From positions 124,001 through 188,000 of the forward strand of contig CP036352.1 of the NCBI GenBank assembly GCA_007753915.1: a stretch of DNA of 64,000 nt, given 5' to 3'. This DNA comes from Phycisphaerae bacterium RAS2. Its GTDB lineage: Bacteria > Planctomycetota > Phycisphaerae > UBA1845 > UTPLA1. The translations under genes were made by a program, and so were the position numbers. Below are positions 9,276 to 17,350 of the stretch, piece after piece (position 1 is the stretch's first letter; each line of letters begins with the position of its first letter). The notes under the pieces were generated by a model. The model did not search any database. It worked only from the letters and a program-made list of their open reading frames with translations, and had not been told where the DNA came from.

Positions 9276-9851
9276 GTGATCAGCGATCGCCGGGGAGCGC
9301 TCTCGGCGCACCATATCCATTGCTGTTTCTTCGCAACGCGGTGCAACACGCTCGGCGAGGCGAGTGCGGTTGGCTTTCTTTATCAGACCGCCCATTCCAT
9401 TTCATTTTTCAATCGGTTTTTTTCGTGCAGGGATGCGGACGACGGGCTAACCTGTGCGCCGCAAGGATGCCCGCGCGATGCGCCGCCTGCTTCGGGCGAT
9501 CTCGTGCGACGGAACGGACTCCATCTCTTCGCCGGTTGGGAGTTTCGTTTCGTGCTTGGTTATGTGTTGGCCTATCGTCCTCTTACGCTTGACGGGAGTC
9601 TTGTCACGTCAGCCGGCCGGCGGTTCTTCTTCAATGCCCGGCCGGAAGATACGGTGCTACGCGGCGGCGACTGGGTTCACTTTGAGCCGCTTCCCGGCGC
9701 GGCAGCGTCCATCGCCTGCGCCGGCGGATCGCCGGCCTTCGCGCGGATCATCGCTCGCGCCGATCAGGTGGCGTCGATGTGTATCCCTTCTCGCGATGCG
9801 GCGGATTTGCTGGCAGCGCTGACCGGAGAATCCGAGGCGATTGGCAGCTAG
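9276..9851 (+). CDS. hypothetical protein, possible divergent OB-fold
   Basis: This 191-residue frame starts at a GTG shortly after the lipoprotein gene. The first 75 residues are Cys-rich and not very protein-like, so the true start may be a downstream GTG near the segment RRNGLHLF. The second half looks genuine. GYVLAYRPLTLDGSLVTS, then GRRFFFNARPED, then LRGGDWVHFEPLP follows the strand pattern of a cold-shock domain, with FFFN in the place of the RNP2 core, but the RNP1 aromatic motif is missing. The tail carries a short helix (DAADLLAALTGE). Function is unknown. Confidence 0.4.
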   Translation: MISDRRGALSAHHIHCCFFATRCNTLGEASAVGFLYQTAHSISFFNRFFSCRDADDGLTCAPQGCPRDAPPASGDLVRRNGLHLFAGWEFRFVLGYVLAYRPLTLDGSLVTSAGRRFFFNARPEDTVLRGGDWVHFEPLPGAAASIACAGGSPAFARIIARADQVASMCIPSRDAADLLAALTGESEAIGS

Positions 9852-10043
9852 TCTTGTCGTGGTACGTGGAAGGCGCACCCGGCGGCGTGATGCGAGAATG
9901 GCGCGTTCCGGACTCGCCGCCCACGCCGTTTCCGTTTTCTCCGCCAACTTGAGCCTCCCGGCACAGGGCCGCTATACTTTTCGCTGATCGGTCCGCCACG
10001 GCGCTTCCATGGCAGGCGGCCAGCCGATCCGGGAGTTGCTCCG

Positions 10044-10967
10044 ATGCCAAACATGACTCGTTCCGCATGCTCGCGTTGTGCCTTGATGCATTCGGTTGCC
10101 GCTTTGGCGTTGATCGCCGGCGTCGGCTGCTCGCAGGCCGGCGGCGATGCTGCGATGCGCGACGTGATTATGGTCGGCACGACCAAGGCAGATCCATTCG
10201 GCATTCCCGCCGAGTACCGCGCGCTCCACGCAGGGATGGAAGAGGCGCTGGGCCGGCCGGTTCGATTCAATCCGCAACCCGGCGGGGAGGCAATATCGCA
10301 ACAACTGACGATGGGCGACATGAAGTTCGCGATTCTGTCGGCCCAGGAATACGCCTCGATCCCCGACGCTTCGCATTTGAAATTGCTGGCCAGCGCCGTG
10401 AACGAAATGGGGCGGACATCGCGCAAAGGGCTGCTGATCGCGCGGGCGAGCGACCAGCGATTCAAATCGGTGGCGGATTGCGCGGCCAAGCGCTTCGCCT
10501 TCGGAACCTACAAAGACCTGTTGACCGATTATGCCGCGCGCAAGGCGCTGGAGCGCGGCGGGGTCCCGACGAACAAGCTGCTGCCTGAACTGCTGCCCCC
10601 GCCTTTTTGCTGGGAGCAGCGGTTGTATGTTCAGAATGACGCGGCCGTAAAGATCGCGCTGGACCTGACGGTGAACGCCGGCGTGGTCGACGAGTCGGTC
10701 TTCAATAAACTGCCCGCGACGGGGGGGAATCCCATCTCCGGCCCGTCGAAGGATCAGTTCAAAGTGATTGGCGAGACTGATCCGGTGCCCGAATTGGTGA
10801 TCGTCGCGGGTCCCGGGGCAGCGGAAGAAGACTTGAAGAAGCTGACGGACTACCTGCTGAATCGCACAGCCGAGAACGAAGCACTCTGCAAACAGTTGAT
10901 GGTGAAGGGCTTTGCTCCGTCCAATCGCTCCGAGTACGACGCCTTGAAGGCGCTGATGCCGAGTTAA
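10044..10967 (+). CDS. PhnD-like phosphate/phosphonate ABC transporter substrate-binding lipoprotein
   Basis: This 307-residue protein has a lipoprotein signal peptide with the acylated Cys in IAGVGCSQ (about residue 29), so it should sit on the periplasmic face of a membrane. The fold matches the PhnD/TauA-like periplasmic binding superfamily: VGTTKADPFGIPAEYRAL at the first lobe, the LTMGDMKFAILSAQEYA hinge, and FAFGTYKDLLTDYAARKAL in the second lobe (PhnD proteins typically have FxxPxSxSG...P at this place). A GGGAG Shine-Dalgarno precedes the ATG. No permease or ATPase gene accompanies it, so it either works with a distant transporter or has a sensing role. The substrate is unknown. BioY follows 39 nt downstream. 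Confidence 0.75.
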   Translation: MPNMTRSACSRCALMHSVAALALIAGVGCSQAGGDAAMRDVIMVGTTKADPFGIPAEYRALHAGMEEALGRPVRFNPQPGGEAISQQLTMGDMKFAILSAQEYASIPDASHLKLLASAVNEMGRTSRKGLLIARASDQRFKSVADCAAKRFAFGTYKDLLTDYAARKALERGGVPTNKLLPELLPPPFCWEQRLYVQNDAAVKIALDLTVNAGVVDESVFNKLPATGGNPISGPSKDQFKVIGETDPVPELVIVAGPGAAEEDLKKLTDYLLNRTAENEALCKQLMVKGFAPSNRSEYDALKALMPS

Positions 10968-11006
10968 CAAGCCCCGGCGGGAACGAAAATCAATTGAGGA
11001 ACCGCA

Positions 11007-11585
11007 ATGACGCACGCACCGCTTGCTGACATATTGCTCTTCACAGGCGCTCGTCGCCGCACGATGGCCGCTGATCTCGCGCTGGTGGTCGCCGGCTCGA
11101 TACTCGTGGCGCTGTGCGCGAAGGTGCAACTGCCGATGTGGCCGGCGCCGATGACGTTGCAGCCGTTCGCAGTGCTGCTGGTTGGCGCGGCGCTGGGGAT
11201 GCGGCGCGGCGCGGCGGCCATGGCGGTTTATTTGATGGAAGGTGCGGCGGGCTTGCCGGTCTTTGCCGGTCCGGTCGCGGGGATCGGCTATTTCGCCGGG
11301 CCGTCAGCGGGCTATCTGTTTGCATTTCCGATTGCGGCGGCGGTGGTCGGGGCGCTTTGTGAAATGGGAATGGGCCGGCGCATGGCGACGGCTGCCGTAG
11401 CCATGGCAGTCGGCCAGGCGATCATCCTGGGCGGCGGCTTCATCTGGTTGGCGCTTCAGGCCGGTGTGACCGCCGCGTTCTTCGAGGGAGTATTGAAGTA
11501 CCTTCCGGGCGACGTGCTCAAGATCGCCCTTGCCGCGACGGCGATGCCGTGGGCCTGGCGGCTCGTCGGCGACCAGCGCAAATAG
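11007..11585 (+). CDS. bioY: BioY family biotin transporter S component
   Basis: BioY is the substrate-capturing membrane subunit of ECF-type biotin transporters. The 192-residue protein has about six membrane segments and the family signatures LPMWPAPMTLQPFAVLL, EGAAGLPVFAG and GPSAGYLFAFP. It begins at an ATG preceded by GAGGA and is 39 nt downstream of the PhnD-like gene, probably cotranscribed. The energising EcfA/EcfT subunits are not in the window. The last 68 bp overlap, tail to tail, the 3' end of the PEP-CTERM gene on the other strand. Confidence 0.93.
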   Translation: MTHAPLADILLFTGARRRTMAADLALVVAGSILVALCAKVQLPMWPAPMTLQPFAVLLVGAALGMRRGAAAMAVYLMEGAAGLPVFAGPVAGIGYFAGPSAGYLFAFPIAAAVVGALCEMGMGRRMATAAVAMAVGQAIILGGGFIWLALQAGVTAAFFEGVLKYLPGDVLKIALAATAMPWAWRLVGDQRK

Positions 11586-12237
11586 CCGCAACTCCGAACA
11601 TTGAGATCAGCATGCCCGCGGCCGGCTCGGGGACGGCAATCGGGGACTGTCGCAGCGTGAACGACGTGATTCCGTCGGGCACGTCGATGTGCAGCAGGAT
11701 GCCCGCATTGAAAGCCGCGGCCGGCATGAACCCGGTTCCGATCAAATCGAATTCGGTGGCGGGCAGGGCGCTGAAGAAAGTGCCGAGCGAGACCGGCGAG
11801 TTGTAATCCGGCGCGTCGAAATCCAGTCCGACGCCGCTGGTCGCCTTGACGAATCCCGCGCCGACGCCGAATCCAAGCTCCATGTGGTAACCCGACCAGT
11901 CCAGGCCGGTGCTGTTGGAGACGCCTTCTTCAACGCGGTATTCGGTGGTGCCGCCGGTGTCGGCGATTTCGAAAACGAGATCGACCGGCCCGATTCCCAC
12001 GTAGTTTTTCTGGAGCACAAATACGACGTTTGGCGATATTCCGGCGACGTCGTCGTTGTTCGGGGCGGACGGCGCGACGATGAACTCGCCGGCGACCGAG
12101 GCAACGCCCGAGTGCCACGTCAGCCCGGTGATCATCCCGGCCGGGGCGCTGCTCGCGGCCGACGCCATGGCTGCAATCGCCGCGAAACAGGTCAGGAAGC
12201 TGGTGAAGCGACGCGAGGGTTCAGCAGGGCTACGCAT
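11518..12237 (-). CDS. PEP-CTERM sorting domain protein
   Basis: The 239-residue protein has an N-terminal signal peptide (TSFLTCFAAIAAMASAASSAPA) and a C-terminal PEP-CTERM tripartite tail: VPEP, a short hydrophobic helix (MLISMFGVAAICA) and an Arg cluster. Such proteins are exported, processed by an exosortase and associated with the outer surface or exopolysaccharide. The middle (about residues 35-195) is a beta-rich domain with no family I recognise. The ATG at 12237 follows CGGAGG at a good distance; an upstream in-frame ATG lacks such a site. Its final 68 bp overlap bioY in antisense orientation. No exosortase gene is seen here. Confidence 0.85.
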   Translation of the reverse strand: MRSPAEPSRRFTSFLTCFAAIAAMASAASSAPAGMITGLTWHSGVASVAGEFIVAPSAPNNDDVAGISPNVVFVLQKNYVGIGPVDLVFEIADTGGTTEYRVEEGVSNSTGLDWSGYHMELGFGVGAGFVKATSGVGLDFDAPDYNSPVSLGTFFSALPATEFDLIGTGFMPAAAFNAGILLHIDVPDGITSFTLRQSPIAVPEPAAGMLISMFGVAAICAGRRRAARPTASPSRQGRS

Positions 12238-12443
12238 GATGGTTCCTCCGAGAGAAAGACGGCGCATTGAGTCTGTCGCATGAAGCGGCCAGGCAAGAGA
12301 CGCTGGAGCCCATTCTAACCGAAAGGCAACCTGAAATCGCGCCAAAATCGACCGTTCCGCCAATAAAGAAAAGTGACTTGAGCAACGCGTGGGCGCGGAG
12401 CGGCTGGCAGAGAAGAAGCTTTGGGCCGTGAGCCGGAAGAAAG

Positions 12444-12458
12444 GCGGGCAGTGCCCGC
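12444..12458 (-). terminator. hairpin downstream of the protease gene, weak terminator
   Basis: GCGGGC-AGT-GCCCGC forms a compact hairpin 70 nt after the stop of the secreted protease gene. On the minus strand it is followed by CCTTTCTTCC, a pyrimidine run rather than a pure T-tract. The rest of 12238-12527 shows no gene. Confidence 0.3.
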
Positions 12459-12527
12459 TCTGTTACGGCTGCCGCGGCGCTGTGAACATCGGCATGGATT
12501 CATGCCTTATGAGGGGCACAGCACCGA

Positions 12528-14453
12528 TTAAGGCGCGGCGAGCAGATCGGCTGTAAAGAGCGCTGTGTCGCCGTCGAGCGTCTCCGTCTTGTAGTCCGCG
12601 CAGCCGGCGTTGTCGGTCTCGAGCGGCGAGCCGAGTTTGGCGCGGACGAAACCGGCGATGTCGGAACCGGTGACGAATCCGTCGCCGTCGATGTCGCCGA
12701 GCAGTTTGCAATCGCAACCGATGGTGAACTGTGCGACGGCATCGGTGAAGGGCGTCTCATCCGATTGGAAGTTTCGCGCTTTGATTCGCAGGGTGTACTC
12801 CGTGCAGGGGACCAGCCCGGTGAGGTTCACGCTGGCCGCACCGGCTCCGGTGACCCATGCGTTGGCGCCGCTGCCGTCGGGCGGGGTCAGTTCGTAATAG
12901 AAGCCTGTCTGGAGGAATCCGACGTTGGTAAAGGTTCCGAGCGCCTGAACCGTCATCGATGTTGAGGTCACGTTTGAGAAGCCGACGCCGGTGGGGGTCT
13001 GGATCGGCATGCCGGCGGTGATGGTGGTGCTGTAGGCCGTGACGTTGGGCGTGGGGGAGTTGCTGTCGCGCGCGCGCACCCGGTAGTTGTAGACCGAGTT
13101 GGGCGTCAGGCCGTTGTTGGAATAGTCGCGATCCGTGGTCCAGCCGCTGTCGATGCCGCCGCCCGCGCCGCTGACGTAGTCGAAGTAATACTCAACAGGC
13201 GGCGAGCCGGTGTCGGTGGCCTCGGTGCATTGCATCACGACGGTTGTCGTGCTGGTCGGCGTCGGCGGGATGGTGAAGAACATCGGATCAGGAGTCGGCG
13301 AGACGATGTCGTCATCGCAAACACCCTGGGGGTTGGCCAGCGCGTTTTGCAGGCCGGAGTGCTGGATGGCCGTGCCCTGGTTGGAGCCGCCGCCGCTGTT
13401 GCAGCCGGCGTGCGTATGTATGCCGATGGCCAGTCCGGTGGTTTCATCAATGATGGGTGAGCCGGAGTTCCCGCCGGTGGTGTCGGTCGCGTAGCGCACG
13501 GTGTTTCCGGTCAGCGATACGTAGGGCCCGACGTGGGTCTTCTGCACGTAGTTCCAGGTAGGCGAGACGGGCGCGGAAACGCCGCCGTTGCCGGTGATGC
13601 GGATGTTCTGTCCGGAAACAGGCGGTGCAAACGGGGCCAGAATGAAGTAATCGCCCTGCGCCTGCGCGGCGGTGAGGTTGGTGTTCGAATTCTTGAAACA
13701 GCCGAAGTAGGCCCAGTCGTTCCCGACGCCGCCGTTCAGGGATTGGACCGATGCGGGGTCGATGGGATACTGATCCTGCGGCGGCGGGCTGACCGTCGCG
13801 CCGCCGGCCGTTGAGAGCGGCACGTTGAATTGCATCACCTGCAGCGATGCGCCCGCGCAATGTCCGGCGGTGAGCAGACACTTGTTCTCGTCGTTGAAGA
13901 GCCAAGCGGTGCAGGTGACGGGCATGGCGCGGCCGACGCGCGGGTCGTTGGAAAGAATGCGATCGTCGACGGCCCCGCAGATCGTTCGCTCGTCGGCGTC
14001 GTCTTCGATGACCGGTTCTCCGGCGATGGTCTCTTGAATCACGATGCGGTTTTCGCCGGTGCCTGCGCTGGCGAAAAGTTCGATGCGTACGGCGTCGCCG
14101 TTGAAGTAGGCGCTGGTGTTCTGCCACTGTTGCACGTGCGAGGCGTGCATGATCTGGAAGTATCCGTCATGCAGCGAGGTGATAATCAGGAACGAGCCGG
14201 TGCCGTCGTCTTCGTTACCCGCAAGCCTCACCTCGTCGAACTTGAGCCTGATCCAGGATGCGTCAGGAACGCGGACGGTTTCCGCAAAGACGGCGTCGTT
14301 GGAAAGACCGATATTCTCCAGTGGCCCGGAGTCGAGCGGCGTGGGGGCCAATCGACTGGGGATTTCGCGGGGTTGAGCAAATGCCAACGGCAGCCCGGCG
14401 AAGAGCAAAAGGGTCGCCACGCACAATGTTTGAGCAGGTCGGAATGAGTTCAT
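12528..14453 (-). CDS. secreted trypsin-like serine protease with fibronectin type III and dockerin domains
   Basis: The 641-residue protein starts with a signal peptide (CVATLLLFAGLPLAFA). The catalytic triad of a chymotrypsin-fold protease is visible: His in LTAGHCAG (about residue 197), Asp in GNDWAYFG and Ser in GGNSGSPIIDE. Cys residues around TAWLFNDENKC and HAGCN fit disulfides. Residues about 385-575 hold two fibronectin type III-like repeats, each ending in the YxxRVRARD / YTLRIKARN pattern. The C-terminus carries a dockerin type I-like calcium repeat (LGDIDGDGFVTGSDIAGFV), a common tail on planctomycete exported proteins. A pre-domain of about 150 residues precedes the protease. No cohesin partner is visible here. 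Confidence 0.9.
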   Translation of the reverse strand: MNSFRPAQTLCVATLLLFAGLPLAFAQPREIPSRLAPTPLDSGPLENIGLSNDAVFAETVRVPDASWIRLKFDEVRLAGNEDDGTGSFLIITSLHDGYFQIMHASHVQQWQNTSAYFNGDAVRIELFASAGTGENRIVIQETIAGEPVIEDDADERTICGAVDDRILSNDPRVGRAMPVTCTAWLFNDENKCLLTAGHCAGASLQVMQFNVPLSTAGGATVSPPPQDQYPIDPASVQSLNGGVGNDWAYFGCFKNSNTNLTAAQAQGDYFILAPFAPPVSGQNIRITGNGGVSAPVSPTWNYVQKTHVGPYVSLTGNTVRYATDTTGGNSGSPIIDETTGLAIGIHTHAGCNSGGGSNQGTAIQHSGLQNALANPQGVCDDDIVSPTPDPMFFTIPPTPTSTTTVVMQCTEATDTGSPPVEYYFDYVSGAGGGIDSGWTTDRDYSNNGLTPNSVYNYRVRARDSNSPTPNVTAYSTTITAGMPIQTPTGVGFSNVTSTSMTVQALGTFTNVGFLQTGFYYELTPPDGSGANAWVTGAGAASVNLTGLVPCTEYTLRIKARNFQSDETPFTDAVAQFTIGCDCKLLGDIDGDGFVTGSDIAGFVRAKLGSPLETDNAGCADYKTETLDGDTALFTADLLAAP

Positions 14454-14586
14454 GACGGTCTATTTTAACCACGCACGGACGCAGTTTGAAAGCAGAATCG
14501 GCAGAATTTGCCGCTTGTTGGCTGCTTTCGGTCGATTCGCCCGACGACTCGCGGGTACGGCGGACCGAATTTGGTGGCGAAGGTGT

Positions 14587-15015
14587 GTGCGCGCAAACGC
14601 CGGGCTGATTATGGGCTGCGCCGCCGGGGTGTTCCTGTGCGGCTGCAATCGCCCGGGTGCCATCGATGTGGACCTGACCAGTCATCCCGTTCGGTTCCTG
14701 ATCGACCATCGGGGGTGGCCGAGGCCGTTCATGTGTCCGCGCGTAACCGAGTTCGCGGTGGCAAGCGACGAAGAGGGGGCGGTGTGGCAGTTGGCGGCAG
14801 AATCTGCCGAGGGCGTTCCCGCGCGGGAGTTGGCGATTGTCTATGGCGAGCTGCCGCGCGGGTTTGTGCAAACCGTTCCGACAAGCGGGCGACCGCCGCG
14901 ATTGATGGAGGGGCGGACGTATTATGTTGGCGCGGGCGGGCCGAGATCGGTCTATCGCATCGTGTTCGCGTTGCCCCTGGAGCGGGGCATGCCGCTGCCG
15001 CAGGGAAGCCGTTAG
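14587..15015 (+). CDS. small putative lipoprotein, unknown function
   Basis: This short gene is divergent from the secreted protease. I prefer the GTG at 14587, which gives about 142 residues with a compact lipoprotein signal (RANAGLIMGCAAGVFLCGC). The frame is open back to an ATG at 14452, which would add 45 Arg-rich residues and overlap the start codon of the protease gene. The mature part has a balanced composition and the beta-rich segment DVDLTSHPVRFLIDHRG followed by ELAIVYGELPRGFVQTV. I recognise no family. Confidence 0.5.
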   Translation: MRANAGLIMGCAAGVFLCGCNRPGAIDVDLTSHPVRFLIDHRGWPRPFMCPRVTEFAVASDEEGAVWQLAAESAEGVPARELAIVYGELPRGFVQTVPTSGRPPRLMEGRTYYVGAGGPRSVYRIVFALPLERGMPLPQGSR

Positions 15016-15087
15016 CTCTTGGCTATTAGCCGTTGGCCAATCCTCCTTATCCCGCCGATTCTTGAAAACTCTCCAGCAAATGCCGTA

Positions 15088-15107
15088 GGTGCGTCCTCGA
15101 CGCACCA
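15088..15107. repeat. 20-bp palindromic spacer repeat, copy 1
   Basis: GGTGCGTCCTCGACGCACCA forms an 8-bp stem-loop. An identical copy lies at 55907-55926 between nuoL and nuoK. Both are intergenic. Confidence 0.7.
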
Positions 15108-15309
15108 ATTTCTGTTCGAATCTTTCTCGGCGAAAGTCGCGCGATCGATGTTGCTGAACGGCAGAGGCTGCGCGGCGCGGTGTGCTGCTTGAAGCGTGAT
15201 TGAGGCGCTTCATCAGGCGACACACAACTTTTTTTTCGCACTCAATCCTCCGAGAAATCGAAACTTAGCGAACATCGCAGACTCTGATGCCGGCTCAAAC
15301 TTCGCGCGC

Positions 15310-15324
15310 TGGCACGCCCGATGC
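15310..15324 (+). promoter_or_regulatory. sigma-54-type (-24/-12) promoter for the flagellar cluster
   Basis: TGGCAC, five bases, then ATGC matches the RpoN consensus (TGGCAC-N5-TTGC) at nine of ten positions, with both invariant dinucleotides GG and GC correctly spaced. Transcription would start near 15336 and give flgF a leader of about 275 nt. RpoN control of rod, hook and hook-associated genes is well known in other flagellated bacteria. That it applies here is inference. Confidence 0.5.
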
Positions 15325-15590
15325 CTAGGCCAGACGGCGTCCGGACTGCGCATTCCGCGCGGCCGGCATGAGTAAGCGTGCATGAACGAACGTGCAGCGA
15401 CAACCGGCGATTCCTCGCGAGCGACATCTGATCGCGAGGCGATTCGCTGCGAGGCGAGCGGCTTGCGACGGCTTGGGGCGGCCGTGCTGCGAGGCGCAAT
15501 GATCGCCGCGACGCTGCACTTGATTGAATCGCCGACCCGGGAGCGGGCCGAGGAAGCAAAACGCTTCGATCGCTAGTGCGACGAGGCCGG

Positions 15591-15605
15591 GCGACAGGAG
15601 GTCGC
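15591..15605 (+). promoter_or_regulatory. flgF leader hairpin with Shine-Dalgarno in the loop (candidate CsrA site)
   Basis: A perfect 5-bp stem, GCGAC and GTCGC, encloses the loop AGGAG, which is the Shine-Dalgarno of flgF (ATG at 15612). A GGA presented in a hairpin loop over the ribosome site is the classic CsrA target geometry. Confidence 0.45.
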
Positions 15606-15611
15606 TGGGAC

Positions 15612-16370
15612 ATGGTTCAGGGACTTTGGCAGTCGGCCGGTGGCATGCTGGCGCAGGATTACCGGCAGACGCTGCTGGCGAACAACCTGGCCAACGCGGA
15701 GACGCCGGGCTTCAAGCCGCAGCGCGTGGGCTTCATGGAGCGGCTGAACGCCGCCCGTGCGCGCGGCGATCTGCCGTCGCTCCAGGGGCCGTGGGCGAAT
15801 CTCACCGGGGGCGTCTTCGAGACACAAATCTACACCGATTTCACCGAAGGCCCGATCGCGCCGTCGGAAAGCCCGTTCGACGTGGCGATCCGCGGCGAGG
15901 GCTTTTTGTCCGTCCAGACAGCCGACGGCCCGCGGTACACGCGCGATGGTCGCATGGTGATGGACCAGGGCGGCATGTTGCGCCACGTCGCCAGCAACGC
16001 GCCGGTGCTTTCAACCGAGGGGCGGCCGATCGTGGTGAATCCCTTGAGCACGGACAAGGCGCGGATCGACGCGACGGGTCGCGTGTGGCAGGGCGAGAAC
16101 ATCGCGGGCCGGCTGGATGTGGTGGAGTTCGCAGACCGGCAGGGATTGGTGGCGCAGGGCGAGAATTTGTTCGAGGCGGGCGGCCAGTCGGCGCGGTCGA
16201 GCCGGGCGGAAGTTGTGTCGCGCGCGTACGAAGCGTCGAGCGTGCAGCCGACGGCGGCGCTGGTGGAGATGATCGCGGCATCGCGGGCCTACCAGATGAA
16301 CGCCACGATGATTTCGATGCAGGATCAGTCGCTGGGCCGCGTGGTGAACGACCTGGGTCGAATTGGTTAA
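15612..16370 (+). CDS. flgF: flagellar basal-body rod protein FlgF
   Basis: This 252-residue flagellar rod protein of the FlgF/FlgG family starts MVQGLWQSAGGMLAQDYR. It has the family signature LLANNLANAETPGFK (residues about 20-34) and the C-terminal EMIAASRAYQMNATMI helix that forms the axial D0 coiled region. Length and position before flgG support FlgF, the proximal part of the distal rod, rather than FlgG. The start at 15612 has AGGAGG upstream. It is the first gene of the visible flagellar cluster. FlgB, FlgC and FliE, which normally precede it in rod assembly, are not in this window. Confidence 0.9.
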   Translation: MVQGLWQSAGGMLAQDYRQTLLANNLANAETPGFKPQRVGFMERLNAARARGDLPSLQGPWANLTGGVFETQIYTDFTEGPIAPSESPFDVAIRGEGFLSVQTADGPRYTRDGRMVMDQGGMLRHVASNAPVLSTEGRPIVVNPLSTDKARIDATGRVWQGENIAGRLDVVEFADRQGLVAQGENLFEAGGQSARSSRAEVVSRAYEASSVQPTAALVEMIAASRAYQMNATMISMQDQSLGRVVNDLGRIG

Positions 16371-16382
16371 GGACGGTTCGTG

Positions 16383-16407
16383 ATTTAGCCGGCGAGCTTG
16401 CTCGCCG
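16383..16407. repeat. 25-bp palindromic spacer repeat (family A), copy 1
   Basis: The sequence ATTTAGC then CGGCGAGC-TT-GCTCGCCG sits between flgF and flgG. It is identical over 25 bp to 37790-37814 and differs by two compensating bases from 47234-47258. The compensating change keeps the stem intact, which points to selection on the hairpin. Confidence 0.8.
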
Positions 16408-16422
16408 TTCGAAGGGTTGAGC

Positions 16423-17232
16423 ATGGGCATTCAGGCACTCTATACCGCAGCGACGGGCATGAAGGCGATGGACTTCAAGCTCGACGTGACGGCGAACAAC
16501 CTGGCGAACATCGAGACGACGGCGTTCAAGCGCTCGCGCGTGAACTTTGAGGACATCCTGTACCAGACGATCGAGGAGCCGGGCGTGCGCAACGGGCTGG
16601 ACCAGCCGCTGCCGCTTGGGCAGCAGGTGGGTCTGGGCGTGCAGGTTTCCAACACGCAGTTGAATTTCGAGCAGGGGTCGTTCGACCAGACGCTGCAGCC
16701 GTTCGACATCGCCATCGAGGGCGACGGCCTTTTCCAGGTGCAGGCGTTCATCGACGGACAGGAGACGACTGTCTATACACGAGCGGGCAATTTCACGAAG
16801 AACGCCAACGGCGAACTGGTGCTGGCCAATTCGTTCGGCGCTAGGCTGGAGCCGCAGATCACGATCCCGCAGGACGCGGTGGACGTTCAGATTTCGCCGC
16901 AGGGGTTGGTGGCGGTGCGGTCGCAGGGCGCGCTGGAGTTTCAGGACATCGGGCAGATTCAGTTGGCCCGGTTCATCAATCCGTCGGGATTGAAGCAGCT
17001 CGGGAAGAACCTGTTCGGGCAGACGGACGCCAGCGGCCCGCCGTTGATCGCGAACCCGACGCAGGACGGGACGGGTTCGTTGTTGCAGGCGAACCTGGAA
17101 TTATCAAACGTTGATCCGGTGCGCGAGCTGGTTGAATTGATCCGCACGCAGCGGTCGTTCGAGTTGAACTCGCAGTCGATCCAGAGCGCCGATCAGACGC
17201 TCCAGACGGTGAACAACCTTCGGAGGTTCTAG
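16423..17232 (+). CDS. flgG: flagellar basal-body distal rod protein FlgG
   Basis: The 269-residue protein has the N-terminal rod signature TANNLANIETTAFKRSRV, the GDGLFQV segment, the TRAGNFTKNANGELV hook/rod loop and the C-terminal LVELIRTQRSFELNSQSIQ helix followed by TLQTVNNLRRF, all diagnostic of FlgG. It polymerises in the periplasm as the distal rod that passes through the P and L rings encoded downstream (flgI, flgH). The ATG at 16423 has AAGGG six nt upstream; a TTG two codons earlier is less likely. FlgF ends 52 nt upstream and flgA begins about 120 nt downstream. Confidence 0.97.
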   Translation: MGIQALYTAATGMKAMDFKLDVTANNLANIETTAFKRSRVNFEDILYQTIEEPGVRNGLDQPLPLGQQVGLGVQVSNTQLNFEQGSFDQTLQPFDIAIEGDGLFQVQAFIDGQETTVYTRAGNFTKNANGELVLANSFGARLEPQITIPQDAVDVQISPQGLVAVRSQGALEFQDIGQIQLARFINPSGLKQLGKNLFGQTDASGPPLIANPTQDGTGSLLQANLELSNVDPVRELVELIRTQRSFELNSQSIQSADQTLQTVNNLRRF

Positions 17233-17350
17233 GAAGCGCAGTGAGCAGTAGTCAGTAAACAGCCGCAGACGCACCAGTTCAATCTGTAGGGTGGGCACTG
17301 CCCACCAAGAAGACGAGATGAGCGAAGCGGGAAGACTTAGAGACGCAGGC

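Larger units (their letters stand above)
15016..15611. other. intergenic region upstream of the flagellar cluster
   Basis: This 596-nt region holds a spacer-type repeat (TTAGC-TCTTGGCTATTAGCC, 15014-15034), a palindrome at 15088-15107, a sigma-54-like promoter at 15310-15324 and the flgF leader hairpin at 15591-15605. A 64-codon frame at 15382-15576 (ATG start, stop 36 nt before flgF) lies inside the predicted leader. Its Arg/Glu/Ala-rich sequence is not convincing enough to call a gene. Confidence 0.5.

Noticed and set aside
9848-10489. 213-codon minus-strand frame opposite the PhnD-like gene
   Set aside because: It is the antisense of a clearly coding frame, and its composition (Ser/Arg/Cys-rich with no motif) is typical of an antisense shadow in high-GC DNA.
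11930-12118. Arg/His-rich frames opposite the PEP-CTERM gene
   Set aside because: Out-of-frame translations of a gene with a clear signal peptide and PEP-CTERM tail.
15382-15576. 64-codon frame just upstream of flgF
   Set aside because: It lies in the predicted leader and could be translated, but its sequence is Arg/Glu/Ala-rich with no motif and a weak start, so it is kept as an observation, not as a gene.
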